From positions 1 through 17,254 of the forward strand of contig CAZSTS010000031.1 in the NCBI GenBank assembly GCA_964609965.1: DNA of 17,254 bases. The letters run 5' to 3'. This document shows positions 1 to 6,970 of this stretch, one piece after another; position 1 is the first letter of the stretch; each line of letters begins with the position of its first letter. Origin of the DNA: JAHJDR01 sp964609965. GTDB taxonomy: Bacteria > UBA10199 > JADGCS01. Made by a program: the position numbers and the translations under genes. The notes under the pieces were generated by a model that saw only the letters and a program-made list of their open reading frames with translations, was not told the DNA's origin and did no database searches.

Positions 1-49
1 GAATTAGGAACCCATAAAGAAGAGCCTACGTACGGGGTTTCCTGGAATG

Positions 50-78
50 TAAAAACCCGGTACCAAATGGTACCGGGT
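50..78 (-). terminator. Rho-independent terminator of the tRNA-fMet gene
   Basis: On the minus strand a perfect 10-bp stem (ACCCGGTACC, 4-nt loop, GGTACCGGGT) lies at 55-78 and is followed by five T residues (51-55, partly overlapping the stem base). It starts 7 nt past the mature 3' end of the tRNA, the expected place for the end of the tRNA transcript. Confidence 0.88.
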
Positions 79-124
79 AAACTGTTGCGGGGGCTGGATT
101 TGAACCAGCGACCTACGGGTTATG

Positions 125-783
125 CATACCACTATAGCTTCCGCTACCCCGACAATTTATGTCGAGTTTGTAGTCTGGACTTTCCCTTCACCATATCTAT
201 AAACTAGACTTAGGTGTCTGCCATCAAGTCTCTACACCTTCCTCAAACACTTTTTTGTTTGAGGCTTGGCTCGGGATTACCCTGCTAACGGCTTCCCCGA
301 ATTTGACAGAAGATCGCACAAAAGTTTCCTTTTGTGCAGCCCATTGGTTAATTAGATCCCAAGCATCACGATAGGTAGCAGATTTAGGTTTTCGTTGACG
401 CTTGTCAGCTTCGACAAGATTAATTTCACTGCCATAGCTGATAAAGACACTAACAGGCATAACATAGAAGAGATCAATATCTTCGATATAAATTAAAGCA
501 AAGTCGAAATCTTTTTTAGCGTAAGATTCTCTCAGCATTGTTCGACGATTCGTTTTTGTCCGTCGATTATCAACCACATAGTTTTGTGATGATTGGCTAA
601 GCCAAGCTGATTTTACTTGTACTTTAGTTAATACACCTTTGATATCAAAGACCAAGTCATATGGAAGTCTATCACCTAGAGGTTTCAAAACTCCCCAACC
701 ATGCTTTAAACCTTTAAGCACAGCTGCTTGTTCTGCTATGTCGCCACGTTGTTTAGTATCCATAATTCTAATTGACCGAGTCG
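125..783 (-). mobile_element. Group I intron (self-splicing, homing) in the tRNA-fMet anticodon loop
   Basis: This 659-nt intron has a core that folds by hand, listed 5' to 3' on the minus strand. The IGS AUGGGCU (344-338) pairs with the ligated exons GGCU|CAU, giving P1 with the U33-G pair and a 3-bp P10. P2 is 337-330 with 323-316. P3 is CUGUCA 309-304 with UGGCAG 223-218. P4 is 300-295 with 276-271. P6a is an 8-bp hairpin, 264-257 with 248-241. P7 is GACUU 230-226 with AAGUC 182-178. P8 is closed by 216-213 with 192-189. P9 is 166-161 with 153-148. A further hairpin with a GGAA tetraloop lies at 146-135. The last intron base is G125. Conserved-looking R and S segments flank P7. The endonuclease ORF fills the P1 loop and runs on into the core. 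tRNA introns of this type are best known from cyanobacteria; the exact subgroup (IC3-like) is my inference. Confidence 0.94.
224..763 (-). CDS. Intron-encoded PD-(D/E)XK homing endonuclease (I-Ssp6803I-like)
   Basis: This 179-residue protein lies inside the tRNA-fMet intron. Homing endonucleases of this family cut intronless tRNA-fMet alleles at the anticodon region so that repair copies the intron in. The catalytic signature of the restriction-enzyme fold is visible: E11 in GDIAEQA, D36 in PYDLVFD, and Q49-V-K51 in KVQVKSAW, the unusual Gln-X-Lys form reported for I-Ssp6803I. The ATG at 763 was chosen because it lies inside the intron. An in-frame GTG at 811 would begin in the tRNA exon and is unlikely. 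I see no strong ribosome-binding site. The known family member is about 150 residues. Here roughly the last 40 codons coincide with ribozyme core elements (P1 3' strand to P7), and the TGA at 226-224 sits at the P7/P3' junction. All key residues are intact, so it is probably active. Confidence 0.92.
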   Translation of the reverse strand: MDTKQRGDIAEQAAVLKGLKHGWGVLKPLGDRLPYDLVFDIKGVLTKVQVKSAWLSQSSQNYVVDNRRTKTNRRTMLRESYAKKDFDFALIYIEDIDLFYVMPVSVFISYGSEINLVEADKRQRKPKSATYRDAWDLINQWAAQKETFVRSSVKFGEAVSRVIPSQASNKKVFEEGVET

Positions 784-830
784 AGCCCGTCGAGCTACCA
801 GACTGCTCCACCCCGCGGCAATTGGATTAA

Positions 831-852
831 CCCTATACTGGTCAGCATAGGG
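831..852. repeat. Imperfect 22-bp palindrome overlapping the tRNA-fMet promoter
   Basis: The arms CCCTATACTG and CAGCATAGGG match as an inverted repeat with one mismatch around a 2-bp centre. The palindrome covers the -10 box and most of the spacer of the tRNA promoter. No T-run follows on either strand, so it does not look like a terminator for mnmG. It could be an operator, or chance. Confidence 0.5.
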
Positions 853-860
853 CCTGTCAA
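832..860 (-). promoter_or_regulatory. Promoter of the tRNA-fMet gene
   Basis: A consensus -35 box TTGACA (860-855) and a -10 box TATAGG (837-832) are separated by 17 bp, reading leftward. Initiation would fall about 8 nt before the mature tRNA 5' end at 817. An imperfect palindrome (831-852) overlaps the spacer and the -10 box. Confidence 0.75.
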
Positions 861-884
861 TGAGGCGTTATAATATTTTGCAGA

Positions 885-2771
885 CTACCTTCTCGCCAAA
901 TACAGCTCAAAATTACTCATAGCTGCTGGCGTGATCCCTGGGATCCGCATGGCCTGGCCAAGGGTTTGGGGTTGGTGGTGGGTGAGTTTTTCGCGCACCT
1001 CATTTGAAAGGCAAGGAACGCCCTCATAAGAAAAGTTTTTTGGAATTTTGATTCTATCATACACAGCCATGCGTTTGATGTCTCTTTCATACCTCTCAAC
1101 ATAACCCTGATACCGCGTTTCACTAAACAAGAGACTCATGACTTCGCGATCAAATTCAATAGAAGAATTTAACATCGGCCAATGTTTTTCAAACTGCTCG
1201 ATTGAGACCTCTGGCCATTTAATCATTTGCTCCAAAGATGAACTTTCTGGAAACTTGCGATCTGTTTTAGGCACAATCAGTTTATAAAACTCACTATTAT
1301 TTTCCCTGAGCCACGTTTTTCTTACAAACTTTTGAACCGCTTTTAAACTTTCACATTTTTTGCAAAAACATTGATAGTCTTTTTCAGATACCAAGCCTAA
1401 TCGGTAACCCAATTCTCGCAGTCGAATATCTGCATTATCTTCACGGAGAATGAGGCGATACTCAGCTCTCGATGTAAACATGCGATAGGGCTCACCTCCA
1501 ACACCTTTTGTGATAAGGTCATCTGTCATCACACCAATGTAACCTTGGTCACGGCGAATCACCACAGGTTCTTGATTGAGAATCTCTTGGCCTGCGTTGA
1601 TTCCTGCCATCAACCCCTGAGCTGCAGCTTCTTCATAGCCAGACGTTCCATTGACCTGCCCTGCCATAAAAAGGCCTTTGATCTTTTTTGTCTCGTAGGT
1701 AGCTTTTAATTGCAAAGGATTGATCGCATCGTATTCAACAGCGTAACCAGGTTTTAAGATCTCCGCCTTTTCAAAACCTTTGATGCTTCTGATAAACTTA
1801 ATTTGTGTCTCAAGAGGAAGACTTGTGGGAAGCCCGTTTGGATAAACTTCATCTGTATCCAGGCCTTCGGGTTCTACAAATATTTGATGTTTGTCTTTAT
1901 GTTTAAACCGAACAACCTTGTCTTCGATGCTGGGGCAATAACGTGGACCTGTTCCTTGAATCACACCTCGATACAAAGGTGATTTGTCGAGATTGCCACG
2001 AATGATGTCATGCGTTTTCTCGTTTGTGTAGGTGATATAACAACTGACCTGCTTGAGTTCATTCTTTGTTTGCGAAAACGAAAACAAAGGAGCTGGCTCA
2101 TCGCCCTTTTGTTCTTCAAGACCTTCGTAATTAATGGTTTTAGCATCGAGGCGAGGCACGGTTCCTGTTTTGAGTCGCATGAGCTCAAGACCACAATCTT
2201 TTTCAAGAGAATCACTCAACTCATTGGCAGGAGGATCATCAGCTCTACCAGCTTCAAAACTTTTGAGTCCAATGTGACAGAGACCTTTGAGAAAAGTGCC
2301 CGCTGTAATGATAACTTTATTCGAAGAATAGACTTCATCAGTCGTGAGTTCGACTCCTTGGACAGAAGAATCTTGAATAATAACTCTTTTGACCAGGCCT
2401 TCTTTGACGCATAAATTATTTTGTGCTTCCACGACATGCTTCATCCGCGTCGCATAACGATCCATGTCTGCTTGGGCGCGAGAACCTTGAACTGCTGTGC
2501 CTTTTGTCAGGTTGAGACGACGAAATTGAATGCCTGTGGCATCGATGCTCTTTCCCATCTCACCACCCAATGCATCAATTTCTTTAACTAAATGTCCTTT
2601 ACCCAACCCCCCAATCGCAGGGTTACAACTCATAGCCGCAATCTTATTCACATTCCCCGTAATGAGGAGCGTACGAATACCTCTACGAGCACACGATAAC
2701 GCTGCTTCGCAACCAGCGTGTCCTCCCCCAACAACTATCACATCGAAATTATTGTCCGAAATTTGTTTCAT
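885..2771 (-). CDS. mnmG: tRNA uridine-5-carboxymethylaminomethyl(34) synthesis enzyme MnmG
   Basis: MnmG (GidA) is the FAD-dependent partner of MnmE. The complex installs (carboxymethyl)aminomethyl groups on wobble uridine 34 of several tRNAs, using methylene-tetrahydrofolate. The protein of about 628 residues has the N-terminal FAD-binding GGGHAG motif (residues 15-20), the SCNPAIGGLGKGH segment typical of the family, the second family signature around GGEPYRMFTSRAEYRLILRED, and a C-terminal region ending in a conserved-looking GITPAAMSNFELYLARR. Length matches the usual 620-630. The ATG at 2771 gives the common short N-terminus before the FAD motif. A GTG eight codons upstream (2795) is also open; neither start has a clear ribosome-binding site. 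The gene lies downstream of mnmE in the same direction but is separated from it by a terminator-like hairpin and a palindromic element. It is directly upstream of tRNA-fMet. Confidence 0.97.
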   Translation of the reverse strand: MKQISDNNFDVIVVGGGHAGCEAALSCARRGIRTLLITGNVNKIAAMSCNPAIGGLGKGHLVKEIDALGGEMGKSIDATGIQFRRLNLTKGTAVQGSRAQADMDRYATRMKHVVEAQNNLCVKEGLVKRVIIQDSSVQGVELTTDEVYSSNKVIITAGTFLKGLCHIGLKSFEAGRADDPPANELSDSLEKDCGLELMRLKTGTVPRLDAKTINYEGLEEQKGDEPAPLFSFSQTKNELKQVSCYITYTNEKTHDIIRGNLDKSPLYRGVIQGTGPRYCPSIEDKVVRFKHKDKHQIFVEPEGLDTDEVYPNGLPTSLPLETQIKFIRSIKGFEKAEILKPGYAVEYDAINPLQLKATYETKKIKGLFMAGQVNGTSGYEEAAAQGLMAGINAGQEILNQEPVVIRRDQGYIGVMTDDLITKGVGGEPYRMFTSRAEYRLILREDNADIRLRELGYRLGLVSEKDYQCFCKKCESLKAVQKFVRKTWLRENNSEFYKLIVPKTDRKFPESSSLEQMIKWPEVSIEQFEKHWPMLNSSIEFDREVMSLLFSETRYQGYVERYERDIKRMAVYDRIKIPKNFSYEGVPCLSNEVREKLTHHQPQTLGQAMRIPGITPAAMSNFELYLARR

Positions 2772-2820
2772 TGAACTTTTGTTACAACACACCACTTCAG
2801 GGTGATCTTTTTATGTAAAA

Positions 2821-2960
2821 TACCCAGGGTGGCGTCCCGTTTCACGGGCCTTACCCTGGGCTGTAATATTTTTGCCCTTTCAGGGCAAATTTCCCCTGCC
2901 CCAAAGGGGCTTAATAATTTAGCCCGGGGTTACTTCGTTTTTGCGAAGTTACCCTGGGTA
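2821..2960. repeat. 140-bp palindromic element with terminal inverted repeats
   Basis: The ends are perfect 10-bp inverted repeats, TACCCAGGGT (2821-2830) and ACCCTGGGTA (2951-2960). Inside are four hairpins in a row: CCCAGGGT/ACCCTGGG enclosing CCCG/CGGG (2823-2860), TTTGCCCT/AGGGCAAA (2871-2889), GCCCC/GGGGC (2898-2910), and a long imperfect stem CCCGGGGT...ACTTCG/CGAAGT...ACCCTGGG (2923-2958). The segment is GC-rich within an AT-rich intergenic region and has no coding capacity. It resembles multi-hairpin REP/MITE-like elements. It ends 50 bp upstream of the mnmG start, so it would sit in or near the mnmG leader. The rest of the 349-bp intergenic gap holds one terminator and AT-rich DNA. 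Confidence 0.8.
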
Positions 2961-2982
2961 AAGAAATAAATTAAAAAATTCT

Positions 2983-3008
2983 AAAAAGGTGGAATTATTT
3001 TATTCCAC
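2983..3008 (-). terminator. Probable terminator downstream of mnmE
   Basis: On the minus strand a perfect 7-bp stem GTGGAAT/ATTCCAC with a 6-nt loop (3008-2989) is followed after two bases by five T residues (2987-2983). It lies about 137 nt past the mnmE stop. The stem is AT-rich, so termination may be partial. Confidence 0.6.
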
Positions 3009-3144
3009 GACATTAATCTGTACAGAATTCATTACATTTCAGCTAATATCCCTATCTTTCTCAATTACCATGTCAAAAAACTTATGCTAACTCCTCGGAT
3101 ATAACCCCAAGAAGTTTCGTATTTTTTCCCCAAACCTTCATGAA

Positions 3145-4563
3145 TTACTTTCCAATACAGAACCGTTTGAAGATATCCGTCAAAACATCATCACTTGTAA
3201 CCATTCCAATCATCTCTTCAAGGTGCTTTATGACAGATCTAAGGTTGTCTGCTACTATTTCTTCACAAGAATTAGATTCCCCTAGTTTAATCCCTATCTT
3301 TGATAGCAAATCCAGACTTGAATTGATCTGAATTACTTGGCGCTCATTAACATGTAATCTATTATCTTTGTTGGTGTTTTTCTCAACATAGGCCTTTAAT
3401 AACGCCTCTATTTCTCCCAGGCCAAAGCCTGTCTTTGCAGAGAATATTGTATGAAATGAGTGTTCTTTTCTTATATTATTTAAAATATCACTTGAAAGCT
3501 TGTCTAATTTCTCGTTGTTGAAGCTGAGAATGTCTGCTTTATTTAAGACGCATAACGTTTTTTTCTGAATTTTAATGTCGGATAACGTCTTTAGGCTCTC
3601 GCGGCCCTGAATTTTGTCACAAACATGAATAATGATGTCTGCCTTTTGAATCCATTCAGAGGTTTTTCCTATGCCTGTAGTCTCGATTTGATCTTCAGAG
3701 TCTCTTAGCCCTGCGGTATCCTTAAAGAAAAAACGAACACCAGAAATGATCTTACTCCCTTCAACCACATCCCTGGTTGTACCAGGAACATCTGTGACAA
3801 TCGCCCTGTCTTCTACAAGAATAGCGTTTAGAAATGATGATTTTCCGACGTTTGGCTCACCAACTATGGCAACAGACACACCATTATCGTATAACTTTGA
3901 AGTCTTGTAGGCCTCTTTTAATTCGCATAATTTCTTTTGGACATTGTCAACTAACTGAAATGTTTTTGATTTATCATAGGTTTGAATGTCTTCCTCAGGA
4001 AACTCAAAACTTGCCTCAATATCAGCTAACGTTCTTGTAAGCTTATCTCTAATGCCTTCTACAATCCGTCGAAGAGCGCCATCCATATTTGAAAGCGATG
4101 CTTGCAAGGCAGCCTCTGAATTAGCTGTAATAAGCTCGTGAACAGATTCCGCCTGAGTGAGATCAATTCGACCATTTAAATAAGCCCGCTTTGTAAATTC
4201 ACCTGCCTCAGCACCTCTTATCTCGAATTCACCATTAAGAAGAAGAATCTCTTTCACAGCTTTTTTTAAAAGAATCAGGTTTCCATGGCAGTGAATTTCG
4301 ACAATGTCTTCACCTGTATAATTCTTTGGCCCTGGCATGTAGACAGCCAGACAATGATCAATGGGCGCACTCTCTTTTGAAACTAGCTTTCCATAATGCA
4401 TGTGCCAAGGCTTCATGTCGACATTCTTTTCACTATCTTTTACAAAAACAGCCTCTAGGACCTTTTTTGCGTCCTTGCCTGAAATGCGAAGAATCCCAAT
4501 GGCCCCGTTTTGTTCAGCCGTAGCAATAGCGACTATGTTGTCTTGATAATACCGTTCTGTCAT
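3145..4563 (-). CDS. mnmE: tRNA modification GTPase MnmE
   Basis: MnmE (TrmE) is a K+-activated, G-domain-dimerising GTPase that works with MnmG on the wobble uridine of tRNAs. The 472-residue protein has an N-terminal tetrahydrofolate-binding domain (IVAIATAEQNGAIGILRISG, about 10-29), a helical domain, and an inserted Ras-like G domain with P-loop GEPNVGKS (235-242), switch DVPGTTRD (258-265), DTAGL (282-286) and NKAD (341-344). It ends in the family's C-terminal FCIGK motif, whose Cys is needed for modification. The ATG at 4563 was preferred over an in-frame TTG two codons upstream. The gene faces a divergent small secreted-protein gene. The common oriC-type neighbours (rnpA, yidC, parAB) are not seen. 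Confidence 0.97.
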   Translation of the reverse strand: MTERYYQDNIVAIATAEQNGAIGILRISGKDAKKVLEAVFVKDSEKNVDMKPWHMHYGKLVSKESAPIDHCLAVYMPGPKNYTGEDIVEIHCHGNLILLKKAVKEILLLNGEFEIRGAEAGEFTKRAYLNGRIDLTQAESVHELITANSEAALQASLSNMDGALRRIVEGIRDKLTRTLADIEASFEFPEEDIQTYDKSKTFQLVDNVQKKLCELKEAYKTSKLYDNGVSVAIVGEPNVGKSSFLNAILVEDRAIVTDVPGTTRDVVEGSKIISGVRFFFKDTAGLRDSEDQIETTGIGKTSEWIQKADIIIHVCDKIQGRESLKTLSDIKIQKKTLCVLNKADILSFNNEKLDKLSSDILNNIRKEHSFHTIFSAKTGFGLGEIEALLKAYVEKNTNKDNRLHVNERQVIQINSSLDLLSKIGIKLGESNSCEEIVADNLRSVIKHLEEMIGMVTSDDVLTDIFKRFCIGK

Positions 4564-4708
4564 GTTCAACGCTCATAGCCTATGTTTGAGGCTTAAATCA
4601 AACTGTATGCTCCGTATACCACAATACGAATTACTCTGCCCTACCTGTATTGACTAATCCTCTTGGTATATTAATCTCTTATTTCTTAATAACCATGAAA
4701 GGATAAAT

Positions 4709-5068
4709 ATGACTAAAAGACTCATCATCATCGTTGTGATTGCCCTTAGCCTCACCACCCTATCTGCTTTAAGCTGGGCCAGGACTGCCATTGACGTTAA
4801 AACAGAGGCCTATAACTATGTTAATGCCGGCCCTTATGTTAAAAGTGGTGATCTTAGTGGGCTTATCAGTCACGTTTCTACAAAATATGGAAAAGTGACT
4901 CAAAAAAATGCCAAATGGGCTGAATGGTTGCTTAAAGCTGATTCGCCACCAAATAAATGTGTTCACATTAAATATTTTCGATCCTCATCAACAGCAAAAT
5001 ATTTGAATGGTGGCGTTACTGTGGCAAGATGTGATGGATCTCAGGTAAGACATTTGTCAGCCAAGTAA
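4709..5068 (+). CDS. Small secreted protein of unknown function
   Basis: The predicted product has 119 residues. I do not recognise the family. A signal peptide is clear: positively charged TKR, a hydrophobic stretch at residues 5-22, and a likely cleavage after SWA (residue 24). The mature part of about 95 residues is basic and contains two cysteines (C84, C108) that could form one disulfide. There are no membrane segments after the signal, so it is probably periplasmic or secreted. The start is supported by AAAGGA 6 nt before the ATG. It is divergent from mnmE and convergent with the DUF455 gene, whose stop codon is only 3 bp away. No terminator is seen in that junction. Confidence 0.75.
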   Translation: MTKRLIIIVVIALSLTTLSALSWARTAIDVKTEAYNYVNAGPYVKSGDLSGLISHVSTKYGKVTQKNAKWAEWLLKADSPPNKCVHIKYFRSSSTAKYLNGGVTVARCDGSQVRHLSAK

Positions 5069-5071
5069 TGA

Positions 5072-5899
5072 TCAAGCCCCTGTTTTCAATAAATTGATTT
5101 GATCCTTACTAAAACCTGCGAGCCTTCGGTATTCTTCATTAATGGGGATATCTGATTTTATATCCTTTCCCATGACGCGTGTAATGATGGACTTGAAAAG
5201 TTTGTCAGGATCTTTTTCAAGCTCAACGGCCTTTTGAGTAAGGTACTTCATCCCCATTTTTATGTGCTTGAGTTCTTCGGCCAAAATAACCTTCATAAGA
5301 CGAGTTGTTTTTTCGTCTTTGGCTTTGATCATTTTTTTTAGAAATTTTGGAGAAAGGTCTAGTCTACGCGCTTCAAGATAACAGGCAACAAACACTTGTT
5401 GTTCAAGCTCAGATTTACACGTCCAAGCATGTTCCCATAAATCAAGATTAACAGGAAGCATTCCAAAACTCATGCCAAAGTCTTGTAGTCGTGCATCGAG
5501 CATTTGAAAATGCGCTGCTTTTTCTGCAAGTGTGAGGAGTTGCCTTCTAATAAAATCCTGGTTCTCGCTACCAAACTTTATAAGCCCCATAGCTGTTATC
5601 TCAACAGCAAGCAGCTCAATATTAGCGATCGCGTGTAAGTACTCTACTTGCGAGCGGTATTCAGAAAACTTTTCATGACTCAGCTCATCCTCTGTTATAA
5701 TTTTGATTTTTTTTGATCTACCCGGATGACGGAGTTCTTTTAGCTCATCTTTATCCATAGCTGTAATCGGAGACGGAAAATAAAGACGCAAAGTTTTTGC
5801 TAATTCGATTTTAAGATGGAAATCATCTGTATGAATGAGTTTACACAAAACTGATGCTGTTGCATGAGTTTGTTCTTCGGTTCCTGCGTTGCTTAACAT
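5072..5899 (-). CDS. DUF455 family ferritin-like protein
   Basis: The 275-residue protein matches the DUF455 family, whose members have a ferritin-like four-helix fold and probably bind a di-metal centre. Their substrate is unknown to me. The helix motifs line up in order: HAIANIEL (89-96, E95), EKAAH (126-130), EARRLDLSP (176-184) and EELKH (208-212), giving the expected E/ExxH pattern. HPGRSKK (58-64) is the family's upstream motif. The ATG at 5899 has AGGAT with good spacing; an upstream in-frame start at 5932 lacks one. It is the last gene of a leftward group after FKBP and cmoB, with a 66-nt gap to cmoB that holds a small perfect hairpin. Confidence 0.85.
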   Translation of the reverse strand: MLSNAGTEEQTHATASVLCKLIHTDDFHLKIELAKTLRLYFPSPITAMDKDELKELRHPGRSKKIKIITEDELSHEKFSEYRSQVEYLHAIANIELLAVEITAMGLIKFGSENQDFIRRQLLTLAEKAAHFQMLDARLQDFGMSFGMLPVNLDLWEHAWTCKSELEQQVFVACYLEARRLDLSPKFLKKMIKAKDEKTTRLMKVILAEELKHIKMGMKYLTQKAVELEKDPDKLFKSIITRVMGKDIKSDIPINEEYRRLAGFSKDQINLLKTGA

Positions 5900-5924
5900 A
5901 TTTTTATCCTCATGGCTTCTTAAC

Positions 5925-5942
5925 AGGATCAATACTGATCCT
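5925..5942. repeat. Perfect hairpin between cmoB and the DUF455 gene
   Basis: AGGATCA and TGATCCT form a 7-bp inverted repeat around ATAC in the 66-nt gap. No T-run follows on the minus strand, so it is not a convincing terminator. It lies 26 nt upstream of the DUF455 start and could be an operator or an RNA hairpin. Confidence 0.45.
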
Positions 5943-5965
5943 TATTAAGCTAACCAATCATGGAT

Positions 5966-6970
5966 TTATCTTCTTACCCTAGCCCTCCTGGCTTTTAAAT
6001 AATACCGCCAAGGCGCCTCATACCCTTCAACTGTTAAGTCGGGATTTTTGGGATCAATCCCATCAACAAGGCTATCAACGGGACAAAGACCTGTTTTTCT
6101 TTGCTCGTTATTAGCTAATGATGTTTCAAAAAATGTTTCGATGTACTGAAAGCCTGCTCTTCTAATCATATTCTCTAATGCTTCACGCGTAGGAATAAAC
6201 CAATGCCCAGGCATTTTTAGATAGCGCGTTTTAGGCATCAAAAAATAAGACCCTGGTTTGTTTATGCCTAAAGATTCAACAACCAAAAGCCCACCAGGTC
6301 TCAGTGATTGAAAAAGGGTTCTCAAAATATTGATGGGGTCAGGGTGGTGGTAGAGAATCCCCATGCAAAAAATTACATCAAATGTTTTTGGCATGTGTTC
6401 TAAGTCGTGAACTCCCATGAGCAAAAAATCGGTATTAGGCAATGGACAAAACTGATGAAGCAACTGGTATTGTAAATAGTAAGGAATAACGGGATCAATG
6501 CCTAAAAGGTATTTTGGATTTTGTTTGGCTATTTGATAGAGATAATAACCATTGTTACATCCGATGTCTAAAATCACCTTGCCTTGTAAGCTCCCACAAA
6601 CTTTTTTAACTCTCTCCCATTTAAAATCACTGCGCCATTCAGAATCAATGGGTTGTCCAAAGACTTCAAAAGGGCCTTTGCGCCAAGGAACCATGGCTTT
6701 GACAGACTTATTAAGTGTGTTCCTATCTTTGTGCGTCAAGACTGTATCGTCTCCTAAACAAACCTTGCCATCTTTGATACGAATAAATCCATTATCCCAA
6801 TCAGGCTCAATCTCTTCTTTGATTTTTTTTAAGACAGGACGACTTTTTTTGATAGCATCTTGATACCTTGCATAACGAGGATCTGATGCCGCCTTAAGAT
6901 TCTTTTTATGAATCTTACAAATTGCAGACGTATTGATTTGGTCATTATGGTGTATGAAATCTTGAAGCAT
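5966..6970 (-). CDS. cmoB: tRNA U34 carboxymethyltransferase CmoB
   Basis: CmoB transfers the carboxymethyl group of carboxy-S-adenosylmethionine to 5-hydroxyuridine 34, making cmo5U in tRNAs that read four-fold degenerate boxes. The 334-residue protein is close to the usual 320-330. Visible family features are MVPWRKGPFEVFGQPIDSEWRSDFKWERV (93-121), the Rossmann SAM motif VILDIGCNNGY (132-142), the acidic loop GIDP (157-160), MGILYHHPDP (203-212), and a C-terminal TVEGYEAPWR whose Arg probably contacts the carboxylate. No cmoA (the carboxy-SAM synthase) lies in the window. The ATG directly abuts the stop codon of the upstream FKBP gene (TAAATG), so translation is probably coupled. Confidence 0.95.
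   Translation of the reverse strand: MLQDFIHHNDQINTSAICKIHKKNLKAASDPRYARYQDAIKKSRPVLKKIKEEIEPDWDNGFIRIKDGKVCLGDDTVLTHKDRNTLNKSVKAMVPWRKGPFEVFGQPIDSEWRSDFKWERVKKVCGSLQGKVILDIGCNNGYYLYQIAKQNPKYLLGIDPVIPYYLQYQLLHQFCPLPNTDFLLMGVHDLEHMPKTFDVIFCMGILYHHPDPINILRTLFQSLRPGGLLVVESLGINKPGSYFLMPKTRYLKMPGHWFIPTREALENMIRRAGFQYIETFFETSLANNEQRKTGLCPVDSLVDGIDPKNPDLTVEGYEAPWRYYLKARRARVRR

Larger units (their letters stand above)
85..817 (-). tRNA. Initiator tRNA-fMet(CAU), interrupted by a group I intron
   Basis: Exon 1 is 817-784 and exon 2 is 124-85. Joined, they make a 74-nt tRNA without an encoded CCA, 77 nt once CCA is added. Initiator hallmarks are visible: an unpaired C1/A72 at the top of the acceptor stem, three consecutive G-C pairs at the bottom of the anticodon stem, and the anticodon loop CTCATAA. 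The T-arm is GCTGG/TTCAAAT/CCAGC. The interruption lies after U33, so the anticodon CAU belongs wholly to exon 2 and the gene is not functional without splicing. A promoter lies just upstream (832-860) and a terminator just downstream (50-78), so it can be transcribed independently of mnmG. The exon boundaries follow the group I rule of U at the end of exon 1 and G at the end of the intron. Confidence 0.95.

Noticed and set aside
316..337. GCACAAAA/TTTTGTGC palindrome as a fourth operator copy
   Set aside because: It shares only the outer GCAC/GTGC bases with the operator, its spacing differs, and it is explained as the P2 hairpin of the intron.
774..783. Alternative internal guide sequence GGUC near the intron 5' end
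   Set aside because: It gives only four weak pairs with exon 1 and no pairing with exon 2, while AUGGGCU at 344-338 pairs with both exons and sits next to P2.
764..811. In-frame extension of the endonuclease to a GTG at 811, starting within the tRNA exon
   Set aside because: It would place the start codon in the tRNA 5' exon, the extra residues look unlike the family N-terminus, and the ATG at 763 begins exactly where the family motif does.
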